This document shows, piece by piece, positions 16,620-25,106 of a stretch of 43,532 nucleotides of DNA. A model generated the notes under the pieces. The model was not told the origin of the DNA, searched no databases, and was given only the letters and a program-made list of their open reading frames with translations. Source of the DNA: Hyphomicrobiales bacterium (GTDB lineage: Bacteria > Pseudomonadota > Alphaproteobacteria > Rhizobiales > Beijerinckiaceae); NCBI GenBank assembly GCA_947455455.1, contig CANGOE010000016.1:1-43532 (forward strand), in the 5' to 3' direction. Position numbers and translations under genes: made by a program. How positions within the stretch are numbered: position 1 is the stretch's first letter; each line of letters starts with the position of its first letter.

Positions 16620-17342
16620 ATGGCGGATGCAAGCTCCCCTGCGCTGTTGAGTGCCGAAGGCCTGTCGTCTTTCTATGGCCGGATGCATGCTTTGAAGCCG
16701 ACCAGCTTCACGGTGCGGCAGGGTGAGCTTGTGACCATGCTCGGCCCCAACGGGGCCGGCAAATCCACCTTGCTGCGGGCCTTGATGCGGCTCAACAAGG
16801 CCGACGGGAGTGTGATGTTTGACGGGCAGGATGTCTCCCGCCTGTCGACCCATGAATTGGCCGAACTTGGCATGATCATGGTGCAGGAAGGGCGCGGCCT
16901 GTTCGGGCAGATGTCGGTGCGCGAAAATCTCGTGCTGGGGGCCTATACCGGACGTAGCGCAAGCGGGATCGACAGCAGTCTTGATCGCGTCTTTACACTG
17001 TTTCCGCGCTTGAAAGAACGGCTGAACCAGATCTCGTCTTCTTTGTCGGGAGGCGAGCAGCAGATGCTGGCGATCGGGCGCGCTTTGATGGCCGAACCGA
17101 AATTGCTGATGCTCGACGAGCCGTCCTTGGGACTGGCCCCGCGTGTGGCGGCGGAAATTCTCACGACATTGGGGAACCTCAACAAGCAGGGTCTGGGCAT
17201 TTTGCTGGTCGAGCAGAAAGCGCCGCTCGCGCTCAAGCTGGCCCAGCGTGTCTATGTGTTGTCACTCGGGCGGATCGTTGCGGAATTGCCTGCGAAGGAG
17301 ATTAAATCTCATCATGACCTCGCCCAATATTACCTCCACTGA
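16620..17342 (+). CDS. Liv-type ABC importer ATPase, LivF family
   Basis: A 240-residue cytoplasmic ATPase subunit. It has Walker A GPNGAGKS near residue 41, LivF-type signature SLSGGEQQMLAIGRAL near 140, Walker B LLMLDEPSLGLAP and the LivF-typical LLVEQK in place of an H-loop histidine. It begins only 2 nt after the binding-protein stop. The LivM gene overlaps its 3' end by 29 nt. It should pair with the LivG-type ATPase at 18300-19073. Confidence 0.94.
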   Translation: MADASSPALLSAEGLSSFYGRMHALKPTSFTVRQGELVTMLGPNGAGKSTLLRALMRLNKADGSVMFDGQDVSRLSTHELAELGMIMVQEGRGLFGQMSVRENLVLGAYTGRSASGIDSSLDRVFTLFPRLKERLNQISSSLSGGEQQMLAIGRALMAEPKLLMLDEPSLGLAPRVAAEILTTLGNLNKQGLGILLVEQKAPLALKLAQRVYVLSLGRIVAELPAKEIKSHHDLAQYYLH

Positions 17343-18303
17343 TTCCATGCGTCATGTGGTGATCCCTGTGGCCGCGGTGCTGGCGGTGCTGGGGATTGCT
17401 TTGTCGTCCAGCGGATATGTGGTGACACTGATCGGCTTTGCCGCGATTTATGGCGTGTTCTGCACAGGCCTGAATTTTTTCATGGGCTATACGGGCCAAG
17501 CCTCGTTCGGACAGAATGCCTTTGCCGCGCTTGGCGGCTATGGCTCGGCAATCCTGACGGCCAATTATTATTGGGATCCCGTGCTGGCTTTGCTGGTTTC
17601 GATGGTGCTGTCGGGCGTGATTGCGGCGGCCGTCGGCTATCCGACCTTGCGGCTGCGCGGCCACTATCTGGCAATGGCGACTTTTGCTTTGGGGCTGATC
17701 ACCTATGAAATCTCCATCGAATGGAACAGCCTCACACAGGGCTATATGGGCCTGTCGGGCATTCCGCCTCTGGGGATCGGCAAATATGAACTGGTCAGCG
17801 AGAAGCACCAGTTGGTTGTGCTGACGCTGGTGATGCTTGTGGGTGTGTGGGTGTCGGTGCGCTTGCGCGATTCCCGCTTTGGCCGCGCCTTGCGGGCGAT
17901 TGCGGGCAGCGAGGCGGCAGCCAATGCGCTGGGCATCAATGTGGCGCGCTATAAATTGGCAGCCTTTGTGGTGGCCGCTGTCTACGCCTCGGTGGCAGGT
18001 TCGCTGTTTGCCCATTTCGTCGGCTTTATCAGCCCCGAAGTGTTCGGGGCATCCATGGTGATCCTGAGCTTTACCATGCTCTATCTCGGCGGGGTCGGCA
18101 CGACATGGGGGCCGATTATCGGGGCGCTGATCGTGTCGCTCCTGCCCGAAGTGTTGCGCGGGCTCAAGGAGATGCAGGATGTGGTCTATTCGGTCGTGTT
18201 GATCGCCATCCTGATTTTTGCGCCGCGCGGTCTGTCCGGTCTCTCGGTCCTTTTCCCGCGCAAACAGACGGGGCAAACCAAGCAGGCGGAGAAGAACGCA
18301 TGA
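17314..18303 (+). CDS. Liv-type ABC importer permease, LivM family
   Basis: A 329-residue inner-membrane permease with eight or more hydrophobic segments. GLNFFMGYTGQASFGQNAFAALGGY is the hallmark LivM motif, and RLRDSRFGRALRAIAGSEAAANALGIN is the coupling loop to the ATPases. I chose ATG 17314 (MTSPNITSTDS), preceded at a distance by GAAGGAG. A second ATG at 17347 would remove the 29-nt overlap with the LivF gene and is equally compatible with the first membrane helix. The stop overlaps the LivG start (ATGA). Confidence 0.92.
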   Translation: MTSPNITSTDSMRHVVIPVAAVLAVLGIALSSSGYVVTLIGFAAIYGVFCTGLNFFMGYTGQASFGQNAFAALGGYGSAILTANYYWDPVLALLVSMVLSGVIAAAVGYPTLRLRGHYLAMATFALGLITYEISIEWNSLTQGYMGLSGIPPLGIGKYELVSEKHQLVVLTLVMLVGVWVSVRLRDSRFGRALRAIAGSEAAANALGINVARYKLAAFVVAAVYASVAGSLFAHFVGFISPEVFGASMVILSFTMLYLGGVGTTWGPIIGALIVSLLPEVLRGLKEMQDVVYSVVLIAILIFAPRGLSGLSVLFPRKQTGQTKQAEKNA

Positions 18304-19073
18304 CTGTTCTCTCGGTCAAGGATGTGACGGTGCGGTTTGGCGGTCTGGTCGCCAATGATGCCATCAGCTTCGATGTGTCCGAGGGCATGTTGGCGGCGGT
18401 GATCGGTCCCAACGGTGCGGGCAAAACCACTCTGTTCAATGTCATCTCGGGTGCCATGGCCCCCACTTCCGGCACGGTCCGTTTCAATGGCGAGGTGATA
18501 ACGGGCCTGCCCCAATACGAGGTGTCGCAAAAAGGCTTGGTGCGCACCTATCAGCTGGTGCAGCTGTTCAAGGATTTGTCGGTCCGCGCCAATATCATGA
18601 CCGGCTTTCATCGGGTGACCAAAGGCGGGGTGCTTGCCGCTTTGCTGCGCCCGCGCTGGTTCAAGGAGCAGGAAGCCCGCATTGCCGCGCGCACCGAAGA
18701 ATTGCTCGATTTCGTCGGTTTGCGGGCGGTGGCGGATATGGAAGCCGATAAGCTTCCCTATGGCCAGCAACGCCTGCTGGAAGTCGCCCGCGCTCTGGCG
18801 GCCGAACCGCGCTTGCTGCTGCTCGACGAACCGGCAGCCGGTTTGAATATGCAGGAAACCGCCGCCCTTGCCGATGTGATCCAACGGGTCAACAGTCAGG
18901 GAGTCGCGGTGGTGCTGGTCGAGCATGACATGCAATTGGTGATGCAGATCGCGCAGAAAATTGTCGTGATTGATTTCGGGCGGAAGATTGCCGAAGGCGA
19001 TCCGGCGCAGATCAAGGCGCATCCCGAAGTGATCGCCGCCTATCTTGGTGGAACGGAGGGGCTCGATGATTGA
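18300..19073 (+). CDS. Liv-type ABC importer ATPase, LivG family
   Basis: A 257-residue cytoplasmic ATPase. VRFGGLVANDAISF is followed by Walker A GPNGAGKT, then the LivG-type signature LPYGQQRLLEVARAL, Walker B LLLLDEPAAGLN and an H-loop in VLVEHDMQLVM. The start overlaps the LivM stop by 4 nt and the end overlaps the LivH start by 8 nt, so the three genes are tightly coupled. I preferred ATG 18300 because upstream in-frame sequence lies entirely within the LivM gene. Confidence 0.94.
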   Translation: MTVLSVKDVTVRFGGLVANDAISFDVSEGMLAAVIGPNGAGKTTLFNVISGAMAPTSGTVRFNGEVITGLPQYEVSQKGLVRTYQLVQLFKDLSVRANIMTGFHRVTKGGVLAALLRPRWFKEQEARIAARTEELLDFVGLRAVADMEADKLPYGQQRLLEVARALAAEPRLLLLDEPAAGLNMQETAALADVIQRVNSQGVAVVLVEHDMQLVMQIAQKIVVIDFGRKIAEGDPAQIKAHPEVIAAYLGGTEGLDD

Positions 19074-19962
19074 CCTTACACAAATCCTGCAAAGTCTGGT
19101 CAACGGTGTTGGTGTCGGGCTGATCTATGGTTTGGTTGGTATCGGCTTTTGCGTCATTTACAATGCCAGCGGCATCGTCAATTTCGCCCAGGGGGTTTTC
19201 GTGATGCTGGGCGGCATGGTGTGCCATACTTTGCTGACCCGTCTGGGCGTGCCGCTGGTTGTGGCCGCCATCCTGTCGGTGCCGGTGGTGGCGGGCATTG
19301 GCATGATCATCGAAATCTGCGTGGTGCGGCCGATGTGGAATCGCGGTGCCGCGCTGTTTGCGATCATTCTGGCCACCATTGCGACACAGATCATGATCGA
19401 GCGCATTACCATTCTGACGCTCGGTGACCAGCCGCGGACCTTCGGGGAATTCACCGCGGGTGGCCCGCTCAAAATTGCCAATATCGCGATCAGCTACCAG
19501 CTGTTCTGGATTTTGGGTTGCGGGGCTTTGATGGTGCTGTTGCTGTTCCTGTTTTTCACCAAAACCAAAGCGGGACGTGCCTTGCGGGCCTGTTCGCAAA
19601 ACCGCGAGGCGGCGGCCTTGCTGGGGATCCCGGTCCATCACATGCTGCTGTTGTCTTTCGCGCTGTCGGCGGGGTTGGGGGCTGTGGCGGGGATTCTGGT
19701 GACGCCGACACAATATACCGCCTTCAATGTCGGCACGCCGTTCGGCGTCAACGGGTTTATTGCGGCGATTATCGGCGGCTTCGGCAGTGCGGGCGGTGCT
19801 TTGGCGGGCGGGGTGCTGCTGGGTGTCGCGCAAGCCGCAGCCATTGTGGTGTTCGGGGCCGGTTTCAAAAATGTGGCAGCTCTGTCGATGCTGCTGGTGG
19901 TGTTGCTGATGTTCCCGCAGGGCATTTTTTCGGCATTCAAAAGCGGTGGTAAAGGCCACTGA
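19066..19962 (+). CDS. Liv-type ABC importer permease, LivH family
   Basis: A 298-residue inner-membrane permease. LVNGVGVGLIYGLVGIGFCVIYNASGIVNFAQG is the LivH N-terminal signature, and GRALRACSQNREAAALLGIP is the ATPase-coupling loop. The GFGSAGGALAGGVLLGVAQA helix near the C-terminus is also conserved. GGAGGGG precedes ATG 19066. It completes the five-component importer; the bicupin gene follows 31 nt later, probably in the same mRNA. Confidence 0.93.
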   Translation: MIDLTQILQSLVNGVGVGLIYGLVGIGFCVIYNASGIVNFAQGVFVMLGGMVCHTLLTRLGVPLVVAAILSVPVVAGIGMIIEICVVRPMWNRGAALFAIILATIATQIMIERITILTLGDQPRTFGEFTAGGPLKIANIAISYQLFWILGCGALMVLLLFLFFTKTKAGRALRACSQNREAAALLGIPVHHMLLLSFALSAGLGAVAGILVTPTQYTAFNVGTPFGVNGFIAAIIGGFGSAGGALAGGVLLGVAQAAAIVVFGAGFKNVAALSMLLVVLLMFPQGIFSAFKSGGKGH

Positions 19963-19993
19963 CATCGTTCACACGTCTTCAGGAGATCAGCCG

Positions 19994-20899
19994 ATGTATG
20001 ACAAATCCGATCCGCGTTCCGCGCTCAATGCAAAGCCCGCAGGCAGTGCGCCCGCTCCCACGGCCTTTGCCGGTCCCGATCTCGGTTTCTTCTACGAGAC
20101 GCCGCCGCAGGAAGACGATGCCAATGGCAAGACATGGCTGACACGGGGACAGAATTTCATTGTCGCCTACAGTCAGGCCAAAGCCGGTGCGGTGTTCGAG
20201 CGCGACAGCAAGGATGAATATGTGCTGCTGCTGCCCGATCGCAATACGCCTGTGACAGTCGAAGCCAATGGTCAGACCGAACACAGCGAGGGCTATGCCC
20301 TGATCATCATGCCGCCGGGCAAAGGCAAAGTGACGGTGGCGCAAGGCGGGCAGGTCATCCGGCTGTTTTCAACCCAATCGGACGATCTCAATGCGCGCTG
20401 TGCCAATGCGGCGTCATATGCCCAACCCCATCCCAATCTGCCGCCCTTCAAAGCATGGCCCGCGCCCAAGGACGGATTCAAGATCCGCCACTATACGCTG
20501 GATGTGCCCGATGAGCCGGGCCGTTTTGGCCGCATCTGGCGCTGCACGACCATGATGGTCAATTATCTGGCTCCGCAAATCGGCCCACGCGATATCACAA
20601 AACTGTCGCCGCACCATCATGACGATTTCGAACAATGCTCGCTGGCTCTGGAAGGCTCGTTCACCCACCATCTGCGCTGGCCATGGACCGTTGATATGAA
20701 CATCTGGCGCGAAGACCAGCATATTCTGTGTCATTCCCCCTCAGTCACAGTCATTCCACCGCCCGCCATTCACACCTCGCGTGGCATGGAGGCCGGGGTC
20801 AACCAGTTGGTCGATATTTTCTCGCCACCTCGGATCGACTTCTCATTGAAGCCGGGTTGGGTGCTGAACACGGATGATTACCCCTTGCCTGTCGATTGA
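19994..20899 (+). CDS. Bicupin-like protein of unknown function
   Basis: A 301-residue cytoplasmic protein without signal peptide or membrane segments. The second half holds a cupin-type metal site candidate: SPHHHDDFEQCSLALEG (about residues 209-225), with a distal IHTSRG histidine near residue 256. The first half (AVFERDSKDEYVLLLPD to IIMPPGKGKVTV) has cupin-like strands but lacks an evident metal-binding set. It follows LivH by 31 nt with an AGGAG ribosome site, so it belongs to the Liv operon. A dioxygenase, isomerase or lyase role on the imported compound is possible. I recognise no specific characterised family. Confidence 0.75.
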   Translation: MYDKSDPRSALNAKPAGSAPAPTAFAGPDLGFFYETPPQEDDANGKTWLTRGQNFIVAYSQAKAGAVFERDSKDEYVLLLPDRNTPVTVEANGQTEHSEGYALIIMPPGKGKVTVAQGGQVIRLFSTQSDDLNARCANAASYAQPHPNLPPFKAWPAPKDGFKIRHYTLDVPDEPGRFGRIWRCTTMMVNYLAPQIGPRDITKLSPHHHDDFEQCSLALEGSFTHHLRWPWTVDMNIWREDQHILCHSPSVTVIPPPAIHTSRGMEAGVNQLVDIFSPPRIDFSLKPGWVLNTDDYPLPVD

Positions 20900-20930
20900 T
20901 CGGGGTTTCCCGCTTCGCGCAGGACAGGGC

Positions 20931-22466
20931 TTACAATGTGCCTTCATCCATCCGTTTGAAGATTGAGCGGGCCTGATCCTTGATGCCGGATTGCTTGTCG
21001 GGTGAAAACTTGTCCCATGTGCTGTAGACGAACGGCAGGCGCTGGTTGGCTTCAAGCTTTTGCCGGTTGCGGGCGAAAAAGTCCCAATAAAGGGCATTGA
21101 AGGGGCAGGCGGTCGGGCCGGTCATCTCTTGCGGGTCATAGCGGCAACCGGCGCAGTAATTGCTCATCTTGTCGATATATTTGCCGCTGGCCGCATAGGG
21201 CTTACTGCCCAGCACTCCGCCATCGCCGAACAAGGCCATGCCGAGCGTATTGGGCATTTCAACCCATTCATAGGCATCGCTATAGACCGACAGATACCAG
21301 TCCTGCACCCGTTTGACATCGAGACCGGCAATCAGCGCAAAATTGCCTGTCACCATCAACCGCTGGATATGGTGGGAATAGGCGTGTTCGCGGGTATGGG
21401 CCACGGCTTCGCCGATACAGGCCATGCCGGTTTTGCCGCCCCAATAGAAATCCGGCAAGGGGTGCGTGGCCTCGAAGAAATTGAGCTCGGCATAGCCGGG
21501 CATTTTCAGCCAGTAGATGCCGCGCACATATTCCCGCCAGCCCAGAATTTGCCGGATAAAGCCTTCAGCCGCATTCAACGGCACCCGATTGTTGCGATAG
21601 GCCGCCTCGACCTTGCGGCAGATTTCGAGCGGCAACAGCAAGCCTGCATTGATATAGCTCGACAGCAGGGAGTGGTTGAGAAAGGCTTCGCCTTTCACCA
21701 TCGCATCCTGATAATCGCCGAAATGCGGCAGGATGCGCACGATAAAATCATCCAGCTCCAGCAGGGTCTGCTGGCGGGTGACAGCGAAATGGAAGGGCTC
21801 CAGAGTGCCGAAATGGGAGGAGAACTGTTTTCCGACCATCTTCAGCACGTCTTCGAGAATCGCCGATTTGATATGGCTGATACGCGAAGGCGAGACCATG
21901 CTCTTGGCAGGCGGCTTGCGGTTGTCCTTGTCGTAATTCCATTGCCCGCCGGTCGGTGTCCCGTCGGGTTCGATCAGGATCCGATAGGCCTTGCGCATCT
22001 CGCGGTAGAAATACTCCATCCTGAGCTGTTTCTTGCCGCTGGCCCAGCGTGCGAATTGTTCGGTCGAGGACAGGAAACGGTCATCGGGCCGGATGTCGAC
22101 GGCGACCCCCAATGTCTTCTGCCATGATTGCATCATCTGTCTGACGCGGTATTCGCCCGGCTCGGTGACCACCACCTGTTCGACAGCCAGCGATTTGACG
22201 GCCCGTTCGACCTCGGTCGTCAGACTGCCGGTATTGTCGGGATCGGTCAGGGTGACATAGCGGACCTTGTATCCCTTGTCGGTCAGTTCGGCGGCAAAAT
22301 GCCGCATGGCCGCGAACAGGAACGCGATCTTTTTGGGGTGATGGCGCACATAGGTGGCTTCCTCCATCACCTCGCACATCAACACGACATCACCGGCTTG
22401 CAGATCGGCGAGCGCGGACAGGCTGGCCGAGAGTTGGTCGGCAAGAACAAGGCGAAGGTGGTTCAC
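20931..22466 (-). CDS. FeS-bacterial cryptochrome/photolyase (FeS-BCP, PhrB-type)
   Basis: An about 511-residue FAD-dependent photolyase of the iron-sulfur group, whose studied members repair (6-4) photoproducts (PhrB of Agrobacterium). Counting from GTG 22466, four cysteines fall at about 350, 438, 441 and 454, the positions known for the [4Fe-4S] ligands of PhrB. The last three are in CAGCRYDPQEMTGPTACP. LRLVLADQLS is the normal N-terminus. GTG 22466 has GGGAG at good spacing, whereas ATG 22475 directly abuts that site. It is unrelated to its neighbours and runs convergent with the Liv operon. Confidence 0.92.
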   Translation of the reverse strand: MNHLRLVLADQLSASLSALADLQAGDVVLMCEVMEEATYVRHHPKKIAFLFAAMRHFAAELTDKGYKVRYVTLTDPDNTGSLTTEVERAVKSLAVEQVVVTEPGEYRVRQMMQSWQKTLGVAVDIRPDDRFLSSTEQFARWASGKKQLRMEYFYREMRKAYRILIEPDGTPTGGQWNYDKDNRKPPAKSMVSPSRISHIKSAILEDVLKMVGKQFSSHFGTLEPFHFAVTRQQTLLELDDFIVRILPHFGDYQDAMVKGEAFLNHSLLSSYINAGLLLPLEICRKVEAAYRNNRVPLNAAEGFIRQILGWREYVRGIYWLKMPGYAELNFFEATHPLPDFYWGGKTGMACIGEAVAHTREHAYSHHIQRLMVTGNFALIAGLDVKRVQDWYLSVYSDAYEWVEMPNTLGMALFGDGGVLGSKPYAASGKYIDKMSNYCAGCRYDPQEMTGPTACPFNALYWDFFARNRQKLEANQRLPFVYSTWDKFSPDKQSGIKDQARSIFKRMDEGTL

Positions 22467-22582
22467 GCGTGACATCTCCCGAAGTCGGACAGGGAATCGG
22501 CAAGCGCGACATTATCCGATTATGCGCTGATGGACAGTGCCAAGCACGCTCATCCTTAAAACGGACCAAACGACCTGTGATG

Positions 22583-22603
22583 CCATCAACCGGCGGGTGA
22601 TGG
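22583..22603 (-). terminator. Hairpin downstream of the second Liv operon, possible terminator
   Basis: CCATCAACC and GGGTGATGG pair at 8 of 9 positions around a 3-nt loop. It lies 34 nt beyond the LivF stop (minus strand) and before the photolyase gene. No long T-run follows. It probably marks the end of the long minus-strand operon. Confidence 0.4.
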
Positions 22604-22636
22604 GTGCATGGCTCGGATTGGGTTGTTCAACCGGTG

Positions 22637-23341
22637 CTAGACCGAGCAGTAGCGTTCCTGGATTTCGACATCGGCCAGCAAGGCTTTGCCGGTGTCGTGA
22701 TGGACGATGGTGCCCTGATCCAGAACATAGGCATGGTCGGCAATGGCGAGCGCCAATTCGACATTCTGTTCGACCAGCAAAATTGTGGTGCCTTGCGCTT
22801 TCATCGAGGTAAACAATTCAAACATCTCATCCACCAGCACCGGCATGATCCCTTCCGAGGGCTCGTCCAGCATGATCAGGCGCGGCGAGGAAATCATGGC
22901 GCGGGCAATGGCCAGCATCTGCTGTTCGCCGCCGGACATCGTGATGGCCATCTGGTCCAGCCGCTCGGCCAGACGCGGAAAAACCTGTGCCGTATGGGCG
23001 ATCAGTTCGGCTTCGCGGTGTTTGTCGGGCGAGGCGACGAGACCGAGTTTCAGATTGTCGCGGACACTCAGGCCCGGCACAATGCGTCGTTCCTCGGGCA
23101 CATAAGCCAGCCCCAAGCCGTAACGGCTATGGGCGGGCTGGTTTGACAATTCCTGACCGTCAAACCGGATCGAGCCGCTGGTTTTGCCGAGCAGTCCCAT
23201 CACCGATTTCAGCGTGGTGGTTTTGCCCGCGCCGTTGCGACCGATCAGGCAGACGATTTCGCCTTGTTTGACCTCCAGCGAGATGTCCTGCAACACATGG
23301 CTTGGCCCATACCAGGCGTTCAATCCCTGCAATTTCAGCAT
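22637..23341 (-). CDS. Second Liv-type importer ATPase, LivF family
   Basis: A 234-residue cytoplasmic ATPase, the last gene of the molybdenum hydroxylase/Liv operon. LNAWYGPSHVLQDISL leads to Walker A GRNGAGKT, then MSGGEQQMLAIARAM, Walker B LIMLDEPSEGIMP and LLVEQN. AAAGGGAG precedes ATG 23341, which lies 4 nt after the LivG stop. Longer in-frame starts lie inside the LivG gene and were rejected. It is clearly diverged from the LivF at 16620 in this window, so the two importers are not a recent duplication. Confidence 0.93.
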   Translation of the reverse strand: MLKLQGLNAWYGPSHVLQDISLEVKQGEIVCLIGRNGAGKTTTLKSVMGLLGKTSGSIRFDGQELSNQPAHSRYGLGLAYVPEERRIVPGLSVRDNLKLGLVASPDKHREAELIAHTAQVFPRLAERLDQMAITMSGGEQQMLAIARAMISSPRLIMLDEPSEGIMPVLVDEMFELFTSMKAQGTTILLVEQNVELALAIADHAYVLDQGTIVHHDTGKALLADVEIQERYCSV

Positions 23342-23345
23342 GGGT

Positions 23346-24119
23346 TCAATGCTCCCTTTGACCGAGATAAACGCGCTTGACCAGTTCGTTGCGGCGGATG
23401 TCGTCGGGCGTGCCTTCGGCCAGCAATTCTCCATGGTGGAGCACAAGCAGGCGGTCCGAAATTCCCATGACCAGTTTCATTTTATGCTCGACCAGAATCA
23501 CCGTGCGCTCCTGTGCCAGACGGACGATCAGATCCATCATGGTGCGGGTTTCCTCCGGGCTCATGCCTGCGGTCGGCTCGTCAAGCAACAGCAAGCGCGG
23601 ATGACTGGCCAGTGCCATGCCCACTTCGAGTGCGCGTTGCTCGCCATGCGCCAGTGATCCGGCAAGGCGGTGCCGCTGTCCGGCAAGGCCGACGCGCTCG
23701 AGCAGGGCTTCGGCCTCGTCATCCAGCTCGCTCAGGCGGGTGCGCGGGCGGAAAATATCGAAGCGCGAGACAAGCGCCTGCAACGACACGCGGATATTCT
23801 CGTGGGTTGTCAGCAAGGGAAAGACATTGGTGATCTGGAACGATTTGGCGATGCCCAGATGCGCGAATTTATGCTGGGCCATGCCCGTGACATCGCGGCC
23901 CTCGAACAGGATTTTTCCGGTTGAAGGCGCAAACGCCCCCGATAGCACATTGAAATAGGTGCTTTTGCCCGCGCCGTTCGGGCCGATGATCGAGGTGATA
24001 GCCCCGTGGCGGAATTCGGCGGTAATGTCCTTGAGGGCCACGAAACTGCCGAAGGTTTTCCCCACGCCTTCCGTGCGCATGATGACGGATTGGTCCTGTG
24101 CCACCGGTTGCATGATCAT
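23346..24119 (-). CDS. Second Liv-type importer ATPase, LivG family
   Basis: A 257-residue cytoplasmic ATPase. It has Walker A GPNGAGKS near residue 42, signature LAHGEQRALEVGMALAS, Walker B LLLLDEPTAGMS and H-loop VILVEHKMKLVM. The start ATG 24119 overlaps the LivM stop by 4 nt; an ATG 6 nt further in is also possible, as AGGATGAGGG serves either. It pairs with the LivF-type ATPase at 22637-23341. Confidence 0.93.
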   Translation of the reverse strand: MIMQPVAQDQSVIMRTEGVGKTFGSFVALKDITAEFRHGAITSIIGPNGAGKSTYFNVLSGAFAPSTGKILFEGRDVTGMAQHKFAHLGIAKSFQITNVFPLLTTHENIRVSLQALVSRFDIFRPRTRLSELDDEAEALLERVGLAGQRHRLAGSLAHGEQRALEVGMALASHPRLLLLDEPTAGMSPEETRTMMDLIVRLAQERTVILVEHKMKLVMGISDRLLVLHHGELLAEGTPDDIRRNELVKRVYLGQREH

Positions 24120-25096
24120 GCCCTCATCCTATCCATGACAGTGCCCCAGATACCGCGCGGGAAAAACAGCACGCAGGCCATGAAGGCCAGACCCACGAAC
24201 AATTGCCAATGGCTGGTCCAGACCGAGACAAGGTTTTCCAGCAAAAGGAAGATTGCCGCGCCGATAAAGGGTCCGAAAAAGGTTCCCATCCCGCCGAGCA
24301 GGCACATCATCACTGCAAGACCGGAGGTTTCATAATGCATGGTCTCGATCGGCACGGTGGAGAGATGCAGGGCCAGCAAGGCTCCAGCCAATCCGCAAAA
24401 CGCGCCCGACAGCACGAAGGTCAACAGCCGCACCAGCGTGACATCATAGCCCGAAGCCCGCGCGCGTGCCTCGTTCTCGCGCACCGCTTCGATCACCGCC
24501 CCGAATGGCGAGGCCAGAATACGCGACAGCACCCACAAAGCAGCAATCACAAAGCCGCAAACAATGTAATAGCGCGAGAGCGGGTTGAGAAAATCCACCT
24601 CAAATCCGGCAATATTGACCAGCTTGAGATTGACCCCGCGCAGTCCGTTTTCGCCGCCGGTCAGATCAACCGCCTGATAGAACAGATAATAGACGCATTG
24701 CGACAGCGCCATGGTGACCATGGCGAAATAGATCCCGCGTGTTCTGATCGCCAGCGCGCCGATCACCAGAGCGACAGCCATGCCCGCCACCAGACCCAGT
24801 CCGATTGCCAGATACCAGGGCCAGCCGAAATGGACGATCGCGATTCCGCACAGATAGGCCCCTGCCCCGAACAGGGCCGAATGTCCGAACGACAATAGGC
24901 CGAGATAGCCGAACAACAGATTGAACCCCAGCGCGTAGAGGCCGTAAATCAGGATCATGATCGCCAGAGCCTTGAACGGCATCACCAGCGGAAAGACCAG
25001 CAGGAACAGAGAGGCCAGCGCCACGCGGTGCCGCGTTGCCCATTCGAGCAACGGGGAGGGTTGGCGGGATGACTCGAAAGCCAGATCGTTTGCCAT
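24116..25096 (-). CDS. Second Liv-type importer permease, LivM family
   Basis: A 326-residue inner-membrane permease with many hydrophobic segments. GLYALGFNLLFGYLGLLSFGHSALFGAGAY is the LivM hallmark and AVRENEARARASGYDVTLVRLL the coupling loop. GAGGGG lies 6 nt before ATG 25096, which argues against the TTG two codons upstream. The LivH stop codon is part of that ribosome-binding sequence. The end overlaps LivG by 4 nt. Confidence 0.92.
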   Translation of the reverse strand: MANDLAFESSRQPSPLLEWATRHRVALASLFLLVFPLVMPFKALAIMILIYGLYALGFNLLFGYLGLLSFGHSALFGAGAYLCGIAIVHFGWPWYLAIGLGLVAGMAVALVIGALAIRTRGIYFAMVTMALSQCVYYLFYQAVDLTGGENGLRGVNLKLVNIAGFEVDFLNPLSRYYIVCGFVIAALWVLSRILASPFGAVIEAVRENEARARASGYDVTLVRLLTFVLSGAFCGLAGALLALHLSTVPIETMHYETSGLAVMMCLLGGMGTFFGPFIGAAIFLLLENLVSVWTSHWQLFVGLAFMACVLFFPRGIWGTVMDRMRA

Positions 25097-25106
25097 CGTC
25101 AACCCC

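Noticed and set aside
20900-20930. Terminator between the convergent bicupin and photolyase genes
   Set aside because: No stable perfect stem with a T-tract could be found in the 31-nt gap.
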